From Larus michahellis (Eukaryota > Chordata > Aves > Charadriiformes > Laridae): a stretch of 64,000 nucleotides of DNA. Below, one piece after another: positions 33,866-45,600 of the stretch (position 1 is its first letter; each line of letters begins with the position of its first letter). The stretch lies in assembly GCF_964199755.1 (NCBI RefSeq), contig NC_133896.1, positions 98,022,200-98,086,199 of the forward strand. The letters are read 5' to 3'. A program made the position numbers and the translations under genes. The notes beneath the pieces are model-generated. The model did no database searches, was not told the DNA's origin, and saw only the letters and a list, made by a program, of their open reading frames with translations.

Positions 33866-36800
33866 GTATTTGTTAAATTAAAGGCTAGTTGTCATATTTA
33901 GAAGACAAAAATGAGTACTATTTGGAATCATAAGCACAAAATTCAATATGGTTTGAAATGTGTAGGTATATTCACTGAATTTTGACAAGGAAGTTTATTT
34001 GAAATTATAGTGGAAAATAATTCAGTGAACTGGTTAGTTTGATTATAACTGTTTTAAACAGAAAATTCAGTGTTCATTGAAAATAATATGTTTGTTTCAA
34101 AAGTACTTCTGGGTTCCTTTAAGTGTCTGTGCAACACACGTTCTGTTTTTATGCTGTCATTGATTGCTGGTGGTTAGTTAAACTTTGTGCAGATGTGAAT
34201 GTGGAGAAACTGTTAGTGCCAAAAAAAGCTATTAATTATGACATGCACTATTTGACAACCTTTTTAGAATTAGGGTAGTTAGTACTGCTCTTCTCTCTCG
34301 CTATTTCTTTTCTCTTTCTCTGATACTGTTCTTTGTTGGGAGAATAGACTAGTTTATTTTAATTTTTTTAGAATCCTGAAAAAAATGAAGAGGATACTGA
34401 AGCACAAATTGTTAAAGTTGTGGACAAGTTTGAGGAAGACAATGAGGAAATGGAAGAAAATCCAGATCAGCATTCAGAGGCAGATGTAGATGCCAAAGTG
34501 AGACCCTCTAATGAAGAGAGTTTGGAATCCAGGCCTGATACTAAACAGGGTGACCGTGTATCTGATACCGATAGTGAAAGCTCTATCCAGGAATCCAAGC
34601 TGGAAAACCAGCAGGAACTGGATGAGGAAGAGGATGAAGAAATAAAGCGTTACATCTTGGAAAAGATTGAAGAAGCAAACAAACTCCTGGAGAATCAGGC
34701 TCCTGTGGATCAGAACAGAGAACGAAAATTAAAATTTAAGGATAAGTTGGTGGATCTTGAAGTTCCTCCTCTAGAAGATGCTGAAGTTTGTAAAACTGAC
34801 CTTGGAAGAGGAGATGATGTTTCAAATAGGCTATCTCGGTTGCACATTTCTAATGAAATGGGACAGGAAAGCACATCAATTTCACCACGTGCTGGCAAGG
34901 ATGAGGAAAGGAAGGATGGCAAAATCCTAGTGGAAAAAGATGGGAAGTTTGAACTCTTAAGTTTACATGACATTGAAAGCGAGGGTTTTTTGCCCCCTAT
35001 AAGTGTATCTTTTACTGATATTGAAACTCAACATACGTCTCCAAAATCTTCACACTACGGTCCTTTTGCCACTGTCTCTGGAATGAAGGAAGTACCTCCA
35101 GTAAGACCAGGAGCACATTCTGTTGCTCATGGTGGAGAAGAGTGTGTGTATTTCCCTAAGCCTCCATCTAACCCTAAGCGTCGACCAAATTCTGCTATCA
35201 GTGCTGCAAGAGGACTGGGAAGACGGAAGACTCCACAGAGAGTGCAGTCTGCAAATGTGCCTGTGAGAAGCTCCACTTACTGTCTTTCTCCCAGGCAAAA
35301 AGAATTGCGGAAGCAGCTAGAACAAAGGAAAGAAAAACTGAGGAAAGAGGTAAAGGCATAGAGGCAACAAGTAGATCACAGTGACCATACAGTTCCTCTG
35401 CTTCAGAGACCACATGTTCATGGCATTTACTCCGTTTTTCCATGATAAAAGAGGCAATAATAATAATAATTATCATTATTCTCCTCTGGAGTTTGTACAG
35501 AATCTGTCAAAACTCCTTTCCTTAAAAGAAAAAAAAAAAACCCACAGAGTGGCATAGGATCATGCCTTGCTTACAGGAGAAATCAAGTATTTATTCAATA
35601 TATCCTTCATAAATAGGCTGCCTTCTGCTATATTGTACTTACTGCTTTTGCTTATTGACTCTTTTTCTACCTAGGTTCCGTTACAGCCCCACTGTTTACT
35701 GGAACGTAGCACATGGTATCGCATCTCCATAGATTACACTGCAATGTGGGAAGTTAACATTAACCACAGTAATGCAGGTGCTCATTTGGGTGCTCGTAAA
35801 GTATGTAATAGGCAATTATCATATGTGAGAGTGTTCAGTCATAAAATAAGATTTATACAGGAGGATGACTGTGAGAACTATGAACAAAGCGGGGTGTGTT
35901 TAACGTGTATGGAAGATACAGCTGACTTCAAAAGCGGCGTGCCTTGTTGCTTGCATAAGATGCATGCAGGTGAAGTCGTGTTGACCGATAATATAACTGG
36001 ATACTTTTTTTCTCTAAAGGTTTTTGCATGGGTGAGCGTTGTAACTTTTCTCAATTAGTTTGTTGCAAAGTAGGTTATTCTCCCCTTTTTCTGCTAGTGG
36101 ATACTACTTTTCCTTCTGATTTGGTTTAACTGGGCACTAGGGAGAGGAGAAAAAGAAGAAAATACTCCCAGTACTGCAGCTATTCTTCTTCTATCTATAA
36201 AGGGCAGTAATTTAAAAGAAAAAAAAAATTCTAGAAAATCAAATCAGTACCTTATGTATTACTGGGAAAAAACCCTTTTAATTCTTTCTCACCTCCTTAT
36301 TAAGAAAAAAAAATATTTAATAGAGAGGCAGCCTCTGACAGCAGTAACAGGAACTTCAGAAATCTTTACCAAAGATTTAAAAAACTTAAACATTTGCTTA
36401 ATTTCACATTATGATGATACAATTGCAAAAAGGTAGCTTACTATGCATGTTGCTCTATAAAAACAGCATGGAAACATCTACCATTTTTCTATGCCACAGC
36501 GTTCTAAGTAACCTGGATTAAGTGGCTTCAAAGTTGCTTTCTACCCATGGAAGCAGGTCTAGCCTGCTTTATTTAAAAATTTTGCTGAGCCTTAGCTCAG
36601 TAACCAGGGGTATGAAATGTGAAGAGTTACTGATGTGTTTTCTTTGTACACAAAAGACTTGATCTCTTCACACAATGCTCCGCCTATTTAAAGTAAAAAG
36701 GTAGCATGGTGGAGGTAAGGAAGGTTATTTTCCTAACAGTGTGTGCTAAATCTCTTCCTCTTGGCTGATTTACGAAAAGGTAAGAATGTATTACTGTATT

Positions 36801-39800
36801 TTCTTCATTCTTGAATGGAGTTCTTCCATTCTGTGATGGATTTCACAGGCATGAAACATTTCTTGACATTACTAGAATCCGTTTCCTTCATTTTGGTGGT
36901 GATTCTTTCATTTCAGTAGATCACAAATTGTAAATTTGGAGAGTAGTCTGAAAGTTGTGTGTAGGTGGGAGGAACATCATCTGTTTGCAAGAATAGATTT
37001 CTTTGAGTGCTGAAATTAGTGGGGATTGTAGCTTTTGTGTCAAAGAGAATCAAAACCTGGCAAAATGTCCTCATCAGCTTTCTGAACTTGTTTGAAGCCT
37101 TTCTCCTCTTTGTAGGTACTTGTCATTAGCTAAAATGTGAATAATATTTACAAAAAACTTTTTCAATTTTGTAAAAATAATTTTTGTAAACTTGAAAAAA
37201 GTGTTAAGCTGTTAACACTCCTTAAGTAAATACATTACAACTTTATGTCCAGAAAAAAAAATCCTTATTTATAAGGTAGTGCCTGCAGTCCATAGGTAGT
37301 TAAATATCCTTTAGGGTTTAGTGGTCCAACAAGCCTGAGAGTTTTGTTAATTTTTAAAATGCATCAGTTTAATCTGATTTTAAATCAATCAGAGCTATTG
37401 GGCAGGCTTAATTTAAAAAGTCTTCACCTGTTGCTATTCAAATATCTGTGAGTTGAGTTGTATCATGGAAATGGAGGTAATCACAAAAAGGGTTAAACAG
37501 AAAGTATGTGAACATAACCCGAACCGCAGAAGTGCTCAAACTTGTTTCTTCCTAAAAGTAGTATCAACTATGATGCAGTCATTGAATATTCTTGTTTCAT
37601 CAGTATTTTTGTGTCTCTCTCATGTAACTCAAATGGCTTTTGTATTGTCTATTGTGACAATGAAGGCCTTTGCAAATTAAGACGATTCTCTTAAAAACTA
37701 CCTTAATTCCATTCAAGGAAGAAGAAAGGAAAAGGGAACAAGAAGAACAGAAAAGAAGAGAGAATGAGATGGTTTTTAAAGCTTGGTTACAGAAGAAGAA
37801 AGAACAAGTGCAAGAAGAAAAGCGAATTCGTCGTGCAAAGGAGCTAGAAGACTTGAACAGCAAAGTAAGATATCCTTAGTGTAGGACTGGGATGTATAGT
37901 GCTCTTGTTAAATAGGAAAACCAAATTCTAAGCCTGTGTTCTTGGCTAAGTCTTATGGTTTAACCCCAGCCAGCAACTAGGACCATGCAGCCTCTCACTC
38001 ACCCCTCTTCCTCCCCAGAAGGGTAGGGAGAAGAGGGAGAAAAGGAGGGGAAAGGGAAAAAACGCCTTGTCGGTTGAGATAAAGACAGTTTAACAGAATA
38101 ACAGAAAAGGAAAATAACAATAATAATAATGGTAAAAGAATATTGTGGATTGGTTGCCCAGCCCAACCTAAGCAGAGATCGCGGATTCTGCCCCCCAGTC
38201 CCCAGCCAACCCCCATTTATATACTGAGCATGACATCTGTGGTACAGGATATTCCATTGGCCTTTCTATTGTTCGGTCTAGGCTCCTTCTCAGCTTCTAT
38301 GGGAAGCTGAAAATAGTCTTTGACTAGTATACACATCACTTAGCAACAACTAAAACAATATGCATTATTGACATTCCTGTCCTACCAAATCTGAAAACAC
38401 AGCAACCATTAGAAAGAAAATTAACTCTATCTGAGCTGAAACCTGACACTAAGCATATGACAATTTAGAGTTACACGAAATGTTTTTGTTACGTTAGTTT
38501 TAGTGAAGAACTAGATTGACTTGCATGTTTAGCGTTGTTCTGCTTGTCAGGGTGGCTTGCATCGTAGAAACTGCGTATATGAACTTAATAGCTATAAAAT
38601 CACAGGAGATAGTGATGCTCCTTTTTATCAAGAGAATGACTTGATTGAATCCTGCAGTGAACAAGCAGCCAGAAAATCCTTTGAAGTGTGTTCCTTACAT
38701 CAGAACTTCTTGACAAGCAGTTAATGCACATGACCTGACCAAAACCTGAGGGTTCAGATGCCCTTTTCTAAAGTTCCTCTGCCTTGCAGCAAAGGGCTTG
38801 AAAAACTAAATTCAGGATTTCTTAAAACATACCACTTTGAATGCTTGCTCATGTTTTGCTCTAGTTTGTTTATAAAGTATGTTTTGTGCATGGGAGATGC
38901 CAGCAGAGTTGAAAAAAGTATTGTAATGTGTTAAATATAAAGGTCATTTATTGATAAGCCTTGTGTATATATGTCTTTTTTTTTTTTTTTTTTTTAAATA
39001 GGAGCGGAGCAGGAATCCAGAAGAAGCCTTCAAGTTATGGCTTAAAAAAAAGCACCAAGAACACATGAAAGAAAAACAGATTGAAATTTTGAGACGCCAA
39101 GCTGAGGGAATTGCTTTTTTTCCTAGAACAGAGGAATGCAACAGAGCCTTTAAAGAGTGAGTAGGGTTACTCCTAGGGAATCATATTTGAAAATTTTGTA
39201 GTCTGTCAGCTTAAGACTGTGGTTATTTTATGGTACATCTTTACTGCTGAAGTCCTTATTGGTTTGGAATTTTTTTTTGCATAAACGTGCCCTCATGAAC
39301 CTACACCCTATAGCAGAAATGCATCAATTCCTTGATGTTGTTTGTTCACTATTGTGAAATTACTTGTCAGAAGCTGAGCCAAAATAGTGAATTGCTTCTG
39401 CTGAAAATGGGAGATCCTTGTCCTCTACCCCCTTTTAGCCTGTTCTGGAGCTGGCTTGGGTTGATGCAGTTCATTAAACAAGCAGGAAGTTAATCCAATA
39501 AAATGGATTCACCTCGAGTCCATGAATTGAATGAGCTCAACAAAAAGGGTGGGGGGAAGGTGCAGAAGCAGGAGAATTGGGATAGAAAAGTGGTGCCTCC
39601 TGTGTTGAGGAGCAGCAGGTTTTTAGACTTGGCTCAGCCTAACTTTATCCTATAGGACAAGGTGACTCTAGTTAAATGGGAGCAAGTTGCCTTTGAAGAG
39701 ATGAAGTAAAATTTTCAATTGCAACCGTACTTCTAGTCCTGTTTCTGTCTCCACAGATGGCTAAAAAGAAAGAGAGAAGAGAAACGAGCAGAAGAACTAG

Positions 39801-39919
39801 CTGCTAAAGAGAGAGCAAGGCAGCTTAGATTAGAAGCCAGAAGAGCAAAACAGATGCAAAACATCCACTGCATTAATTCAGAGCCTAAATCCTTTCGCTT
39901 CACAGACCATTACAGTTGA
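33728..39919 (+). CDS. CCDC181: Coiled-coil domain-containing protein 181
   Basis: Microtubule-binding coiled-coil protein of sperm flagella and motile cilia in mammals, reported to bind Hook1. Five coding exons (33728-33865, 34372-35349, 37718-37864, 39002-39156, 39757-39919) join to 526 aa; human has 509. The N-terminus is very acidic (YEDDFEKDLEWLINEDEKED); the large second exon is acidic and low in complexity, then Pro/Arg/Ser-rich. From about residue 355 on comes a long Glu/Lys/Arg coiled coil. Diagnostic matches to human are ENEMVFKAWLQKKKEQV, AFKLWLKKKHQEHMKE, AFKEWLKKKREEKRAEE, RQLRLEARRAKQMQ and the end KSFRFTDHY. The repeated F-K-x-W-L-x-K-K motif appears three times, once per late exon. 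The start ATG follows GCCAAA and aligns with the human acidic start. Confidence 0.93.
34372..35349 (+). CDS. CCDC181: CCDC181 coding exon 2 (large)
   Basis: Residues 47-372, 326 codons, after TTTTTAG and before GAG/GTAAAG. Acidic Glu/Asp-rich first half, KYILEK-like helix (EEIKRYILEKIEEANKLLE), Pro-rich middle, then SRQKELRKQLEQRKEKLRKE-type coil (residues about 352-372). Confidence 0.93.
35350..37717 (+). other. CCDC181 intron 2
   Basis: A 2.4-kb intron. It holds a short TAA/ATT simple repeat (35457-35480) and an unexplained 104-codon open frame at 35744-36058 with no family features. I see no repeat family. Confidence 0.6.
37718..37864 (+). CDS. CCDC181: CCDC181 coding exon 3
   Basis: Residues 373-421, all charged coiled coil. 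Acceptor ATTCAAG is weak in pyrimidines; donor AAA/GTAAGA. Contains NEMVFKAWLQKKKEQVQEEK, the first of three FKxWLxKK motifs. Confidence 0.92.
37946..37950. repeat. Target-site duplication, left copy (CTAAG)
   Basis: Directly abuts the LTR; the right copy is 38449-38453. Confidence 0.7.
37951..38448 (-). mobile_element. Solo LTR with target-site duplication in a CCDC181 intron
   Basis: A 498-bp LTR, antisense to the gene, of the common avian family that opens TGTCAGGTTTCAGCTCAG and has GATAGAGTTAATTTTCTTTC, a TATATAAATGGGGG promoter-like run, TTAAACTGTCTTTATCTCAA and GGGGTTAAACCAT. It is flanked by the 5-bp direct repeat CTAAG (37946-37950 and 38449-38453). A 5-bp duplication fits ERVL-type elements. 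No internal genes remain. Confidence 0.8.
39002..39156 (+). CDS. CCDC181: CCDC181 coding exon 4
   Basis: Residues 422-472 and part of 473. A long T tract and AAATAG precede it; donor GA/GTGAGT. Contains NPEEAFKLWLKKKHQEHMKE. Confidence 0.92.
39757..39919 (+). CDS. CCDC181: CCDC181 coding exon 5 with stop
   Basis: Finishes codon 473, residues 474-526, stop TGA 39917-39919. Acceptor TCCACAG. Contains WLKKKREEKRAEELA and the conserved end FRFTDHYS. Confidence 0.93.
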
Positions 39920-40165
39920 AAGTTTGATGTAACCTCAGAGTTCTTGGTGGCAAGCCTCTTAATTTTTATGGCTTGACCTTTTGCTCTTTACAGTTACTGA
40001 CTTTTTGTGGTGTTTTTAAAGCTTTTGCGCAAGTTTAATAATTCCCTTCACTGACAATGATTTTACTATTTATTTGTAATTTTGCTGAAAAGCCTGCTTT
40101 TATGTATAACTCAGGGATCTTCTTGGTTTGACCAAATCTAGTGAGATCTATATGCGAGGGTGGCA

Positions 40166-40171
40166 AATAAA
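40166..40171 (+). terminator. CCDC181: Candidate CCDC181 poly(A) signal AATAAA
   Basis: First AATAAA after the stop (247 bp on). Another at 40601-40606 is also possible, giving a 0.7-kb 3' UTR. Confidence 0.5.
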
Positions 40172-40600
40172 TACACAGTTCATGTCTTTAAAAGGCACTT
40201 TATACTCAACTCCACCATGAATTCCTGGATGCAGGCTATTATGTAAAATGTTGAATTTTTGCTGGATTGATATTGCTATTTGCTGCTGCTTGTGATGAGG
40301 ACTGTGCAAGGTGTTATGTTGTTGGAAAATGCTGTTTCTTGTACCACTTCTTATTGATCTGTTGACCAGCTGTTCATTCTGGCTAGACCAGAGGGCTATT
40401 TTATTTTAGTTCAGGGGAAGTGGTCACTGAAGGCTAACATGTCTGTGAACGTGCAATAGTTTTTGAAACTTATTTCTGTGAGTCATATTCAGTAGTTTTC
40501 TATTCCATGAAATTAGAAGTGTTGTGTGAATTAGGACCTTCACTAATATCAAGGAAGCTGGATTCCTTGTATACTTGTCCATGTTTGCTAAGTCTATTAA

Positions 40601-40606
40601 AATAAA
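40601..40606 (+). terminator. CCDC181: Second candidate CCDC181 poly(A) signal
   Basis: AATAAA in an A/T-rich context, about 650 bp before the opposing BLZF1 signal. Confidence 0.4.
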
Positions 40607-41251
40607 CTACATCACCTTACCCAGCTAAATTTTGAACTCTTGTCAGAAAATAGGCTGAGGTCACTCATAAAATCAGTAGAAGATGAGGAACATTTTGTCC
40701 AGCTATGTGTCCAACAGATTTGGCAGTGATCTGGCATTGTACTTCTACTTTTCCACATTCAAATCATTTTCTGGAAGTACTGTAACAGAAGGAAGCGTAA
40801 TAAATGCAAAGCCAATTTGCCTTTGGTATTTTTCTTTTACCAGTTTGGAGATAGAGGCATATTGAGAGAACACTGGTGTTTGACTGGAGGGGGTGTGTTG
40901 CAGCTTTTATCAGCATAGATAAAGGGCATGGACATGAAATAAGAATTTCACATGCTAATAAGAAACATGAGTAACAAGTGCATTCCTCCTTCCTGTACCT
41001 TCCCCTGACATTCAAGGTCAAGAAATGCTTCGTGTATCTAGCAAGCAAAATGCAGGGGGAAAGTTTGCAAAAGTTCCTGCTATCCCCCTAATTTTAGTAA
41101 GGTACAAAGGAAGCATTTCTTGGTTCATTACCTCAGACCAGTACAATGAAGGATTTCACAGTTCAATGTCACGTAATTCCTTTTATGCTGCAGAGAAAAC
41201 AATACAGCTATATTTAATCCAAAATTGTAACCTGAAAGCAAGCAAAGAAAG

Positions 41252-41257
41252 TTTATT
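41252..41257 (-). terminator. BLZF1: Candidate BLZF1 poly(A) signal (AATAAA on minus)
   Basis: TTTATT on the plus strand, read ACAATAAACTTTC on minus. It gives a BLZF1 3' UTR of about 1.2 kb and leaves about 0.6 kb between the two convergent genes. Confidence 0.45.
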
Positions 41258-42480
41258 GTAGTTTTCTTCATGCAAACCAAAGCACAACCAGCAACAGCAA
41301 GAACTTATAACTTAGATATTCTGATGATAGTATGAGATTCAAAGGAAAACTAGATAAAAGTAACCATTTCAGAAACACTTTTTCCAAACTAGACAGCTAC
41401 ATATGATAAGTTTGAGATTGAAACTAAGAAATTAAATGCACATTTGCATCCTCCTATCTTTCCCCTTTGCATTTGCAACGTAAATAGGCTTCTTTGGATT
41501 TAGCAGATTATCTGCTAAAATTTCTCTTCAAGCCTACATCAAGATTATAAAACCATACAAGTAAAAAAATATATTTTTTTTACCAGTACCTGTGCAAACT
41601 TAGTGCTTATCTTCAGCTTCCTCTAACACCCAGGAAAGACCTCCAGGAAGGACTGAGTTCTAATTCTAGGTCAGGTTTCAACACCACGTACTAAAGGAGG
41701 TGTATCAACCTATCTTTGCTGAGGATCAGCTATGCAACAGCTTCACTCTAGAAGCCGAAATAGATGGAAAAGCCATTATTTTGGCTTACGGAAACACAAG
41801 TACCTCACCCCACACAGTTTTCCAGAACCCATTTAAAACCAGTTACTATTTATATATTATAGCTAGAGTTCATTCAAGCTCTTCCACCTCCTTGCCAGGA
41901 GGGCCGCAACACTGCATATGCTCTTACTTTCAAAACTTACATCTATGAAAAATCATTGCACATATTCCATTTTATTACTAAATTTAAAAGGCTGAACATG
42001 GACTTGGGGACAGTTCATCACCTCGGCTAAGATTAAAAAAAAAAGAAACAAAAAACACATGGAGCTGACCATTTTCCATTGCCTTTTTTTTTTTTTAGCA
42101 TAACCTATTAGCACTTCATTTAGAGTTACACTTTTGTCTCCCTCTAATGAGAAATTCATTGAGATTTGCTAATAAGACTGTAAACCTTAAGTAGTCAAGG
42201 ACACCTCTATGCCCTACAAATTGGACCAGCGTAACATTTTTCGTCTTGCCTTTGTAGAAGACAAGAAGTAGCTTTCCAGACTGAGAAGTAGTAGAAGTAT
42301 CCCAGAGGCTAAGGAAATCCTGTCAGTCCCTAACTTCAAGAGATAGAGAAGCAGAAACTGCATGATTTTCAGTGTTGAACCCAGCCATTATGGAAAGAAA
42401 CAGGAAAAAGGGAAGCCTGCTGAACATCGACTAGCGTAATTCTTCAGAAAGAGTGCATGTGCGTTGCATTGGCAGTGCTT

Positions 42481-42666
42481 TTAAAGGGCTATCAGCTCTC
42501 CTTGACAGTGATTGCAACAATTGAAAGTTACATCTTCATATCTTGTATATGGGTGAAACCTTCCAATATTCTTCTTTGTGGAAAGGAAGGAAGATGGAGA
42601 AGTCTCAGAAAAAGAAACTTCTGCTGACGTTTCTGTACGTGCAGCTGGATCCAGTACACGTAGCAC
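42481..42666 (-). CDS. BLZF1: BLZF1 coding exon 6 with stop
   Basis: Residues 337-397 and TAA (42481-42483). VLRVLDPAARTETSAE, KKNIGRFHPYTRYEDVTF, CCNHCQGELIAL. Acceptor CCTTAG. Confidence 0.95.
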   Translation of the reverse strand: MLRVLDPAARTETSAEVSFSETSPSSFLSTKKNIGRFHPYTRYEDVTFNCCNHCQGELIAL

Positions 42667-45600
42667 CTAAGGATAGAAAAGTTGAGAATGAAAATATATC
42701 TATTAAGTTTAATGGGGTTTATCCTTATCGAACAGCTATGAAGGATTTCTGTTCAAAAGCAAGTTTTGTCAATTTTTTTTTTTCAAGTTGAAAACTAAAA
42801 ATCCATCTATCCAGACCCTCAATAGAAAGGCATTAAGTACTTTTAAAAAATTAGTAACGTCCATCAGAAATACAGAGTATTGTATTGAGAATTAAAAAAA
42901 AATAAATCTAATTGTTTTAGCAGAGTTGAGCAAAAACAGGCAAGAACACCACAGATAACCAGGCAACATGAGCCTCCCGCTGCTCAACTATTATTCAATT
43001 GCTTCCAGGCTAAACTGATAGTCTAGTTTGCTATTTAAATACCAAGCTTTCTGCAGTGGAACCCTATCTTGAAAGATAATCATACAGCTTCTGTGTTTCC
43101 ACCCACTTTCAACAGAACCGATTTTTAGGGCAATAGAAACTACTGCTGAAGTGTCATGACTTATTTCTACCTGAACAAGATTTCTTCTCCCACTTTGTTT
43201 TTAAACTCAACTAAGTGTTTTCACTTGGCTTCCTCCTGACACAGTAATTCTAAACAAATTTTGACCCAGTTATTTGTGGTGCTAGGGAGAGAGAAGGAAA
43301 CAGTAGGTATCATCATATTACTTATGTTGTTGTTCTTATTCTTCCAATTTTACTTTTTGGTGTTTTTTTTTAAGTTTTTGGTTTCTTTTTTTTAAACTTT
43401 TTTTTTAACAAGGGAAACAGCTCTATTTAGTATGTTTCCCCTGCATATAGTTTTAAAAAAAGGCATAATATTAAGCAGTTGGCACAAAGCAAGGAGTTTC
43501 TTTCTGGAAAGAAGACTCTGTTGACAGACTGAGACATATGAAGAGTTCTTACCATTTCAGCCATTTTCTCAGCAGGGGTACTGCAGAACTCCAGAGCTGT
43601 TGAAGTCTTTTTTGGACTGTTAGTGCCAACATCTCCAAGAAGACGCGAGCTTACAGCTTTGGCTAGCTTACAATTCACAGTTGCTAGCTCTGTTGTAGTG
43701 TAAGGCTGGGCACTGGGATAGTATGTCTGTTGTCTCCCCCACTGAAGAGAAACCATCAGCTCCTCCAGCAGCCTGTGCAGAAAGGAAAAAGGCACTAATA
43801 GTGGTTTTTTTTTTTTTTTGGTACTCGCTACCATCAGTACACAGCATACTTAAGAAGAATCATCTCCTCCAAAGACTTACTGCAAAAGCCAAATGTTAAC
43901 CAAAAAAGGAAGTTTTAAGTGTTTAAAAACAAGGAGGCAAACAGGCTAGTCTCCAAGACAAGGCCTCACCAACACAGTATTTTAATACTGGTAAAATAAT
44001 TTTACATCTGTCATGATAAGCGTTAAAAAGCCAGTGTGGGTAGAAGAAACTGTATGTTTTAGGAAGAGACAGGGGAGACATGAAGTCAAGACAGTAGTGA
44101 TTGAATAGAGAAAGTCTGAGGATATGAGAGATGTCAGTTCCAAAGTATATGACCCCTAACACCTCCAGGGAACAACGAAGAAAGAAATACTGCTACTTTG
44201 TTTTTTTCAGCTCTGAGACTGAAGAGTGACCATACTATCCATCAGCATAACTGATTTTTGTTGAATATCACTGGAACAGGGGAAAGTTATTTGATTTTTC
44301 CCTGGGCCAGAATAAACTGGCAGAAATGAAAAGTTTGCACAGACGCAGTCTGGATTAGAAAAATCATACTTCTGTGTATCAATCATCTCTTGACGGAACT
44401 GATCGCGTTCATTCAGCAAGTCCTGGATTGCGCTTTGTGCATCCCTGGTTTGACGCTGAAGAATTGCTCTGGTATTGGTCAGCTCATCAGCCATAACCCT
44501 GCAAAAGAAATCTCCAGTCAGCAGTGTAAGAAGTGAGCAGTTTGAAAGTCACCTTTATTCTACTAAAGACCATAATTTGTCAACCCAAACTAAGTATTAG
44601 GTTGCTGTTCTCACCTCCCTTCCCCATGCAGGACCTATATCAACCTGATTACAAAGGACATGCATTAACAGCAATTTCTGTTCAACTGCAGTTAATACAA
44701 GTGCAAGATTGCGTTTTGACTTGCTGAGTTTAAGCAATCTTATGTCACTTAATACAAATCTAGTAACAGACATTTTAAAACACCTCGAGTACGTAAACAT
44801 GGTAGACAAGCATCCAGACAGATAAAGCTAATTACATTTTGTTTTACTAACACAGTTCTCACAAGTATGCTGTAATCATGTCTTTTCCTAGTCATCTCTA
44901 AAGATGACAGCTATGGCTACAGACTGCATTCATTCACCTCTTTGCCTTTCTCAGGGGCAGAAACTAGACGTTGTAGCTGACAGATATGAGTATTGAAGAG
45001 CTACAAATGAGACAACTGTTGTCATATTTTGTTATGCCATGAGACTTGGCACGGACCCCTCAAGCAGATATTTCAAACGCCTGCAATACTGCAAATGCAA
45101 AAGCCGGAATGACCTTTAAAAAACAACCAGTTAGAAATCTGAGATCTCAACAAAACCAGAATGTTACAATATCGAAGGGTGTTACTCTAAGCATCATCAC
45201 ACTGTCATTCCTAGAAGAGACTTGTATCCCTGGTCTCAGAACTCCTATTAATGCTAAAGAAACAAGTTAAATTAGGATAGTAACAGTTGCCTATTTACAT
45301 TCACTCAATACCCTGAAACTTTTTAAGACCAGCAAATTAGAGAGAGGACACCGTATTCTATTACCATCTCCTTCAAGCAGTAAGGCCTTTTTGTAATCTG
45401 TACTAAGCATCATAATTAAAATTAATTAGTTATATCCAAGTCCAGTAAAGGATTAAAAATCCTAGAACACTATTTACAAATCTGGTAAGTCAACTATACC
45501 TAACAAGTTAAAAGTCTAACCCGTTATCAAATGGGATTTTGACATTCAGACCAGCTTAAGATTTACTCCCTACTTTTGCTACCCATTATTTTATGGTTAC

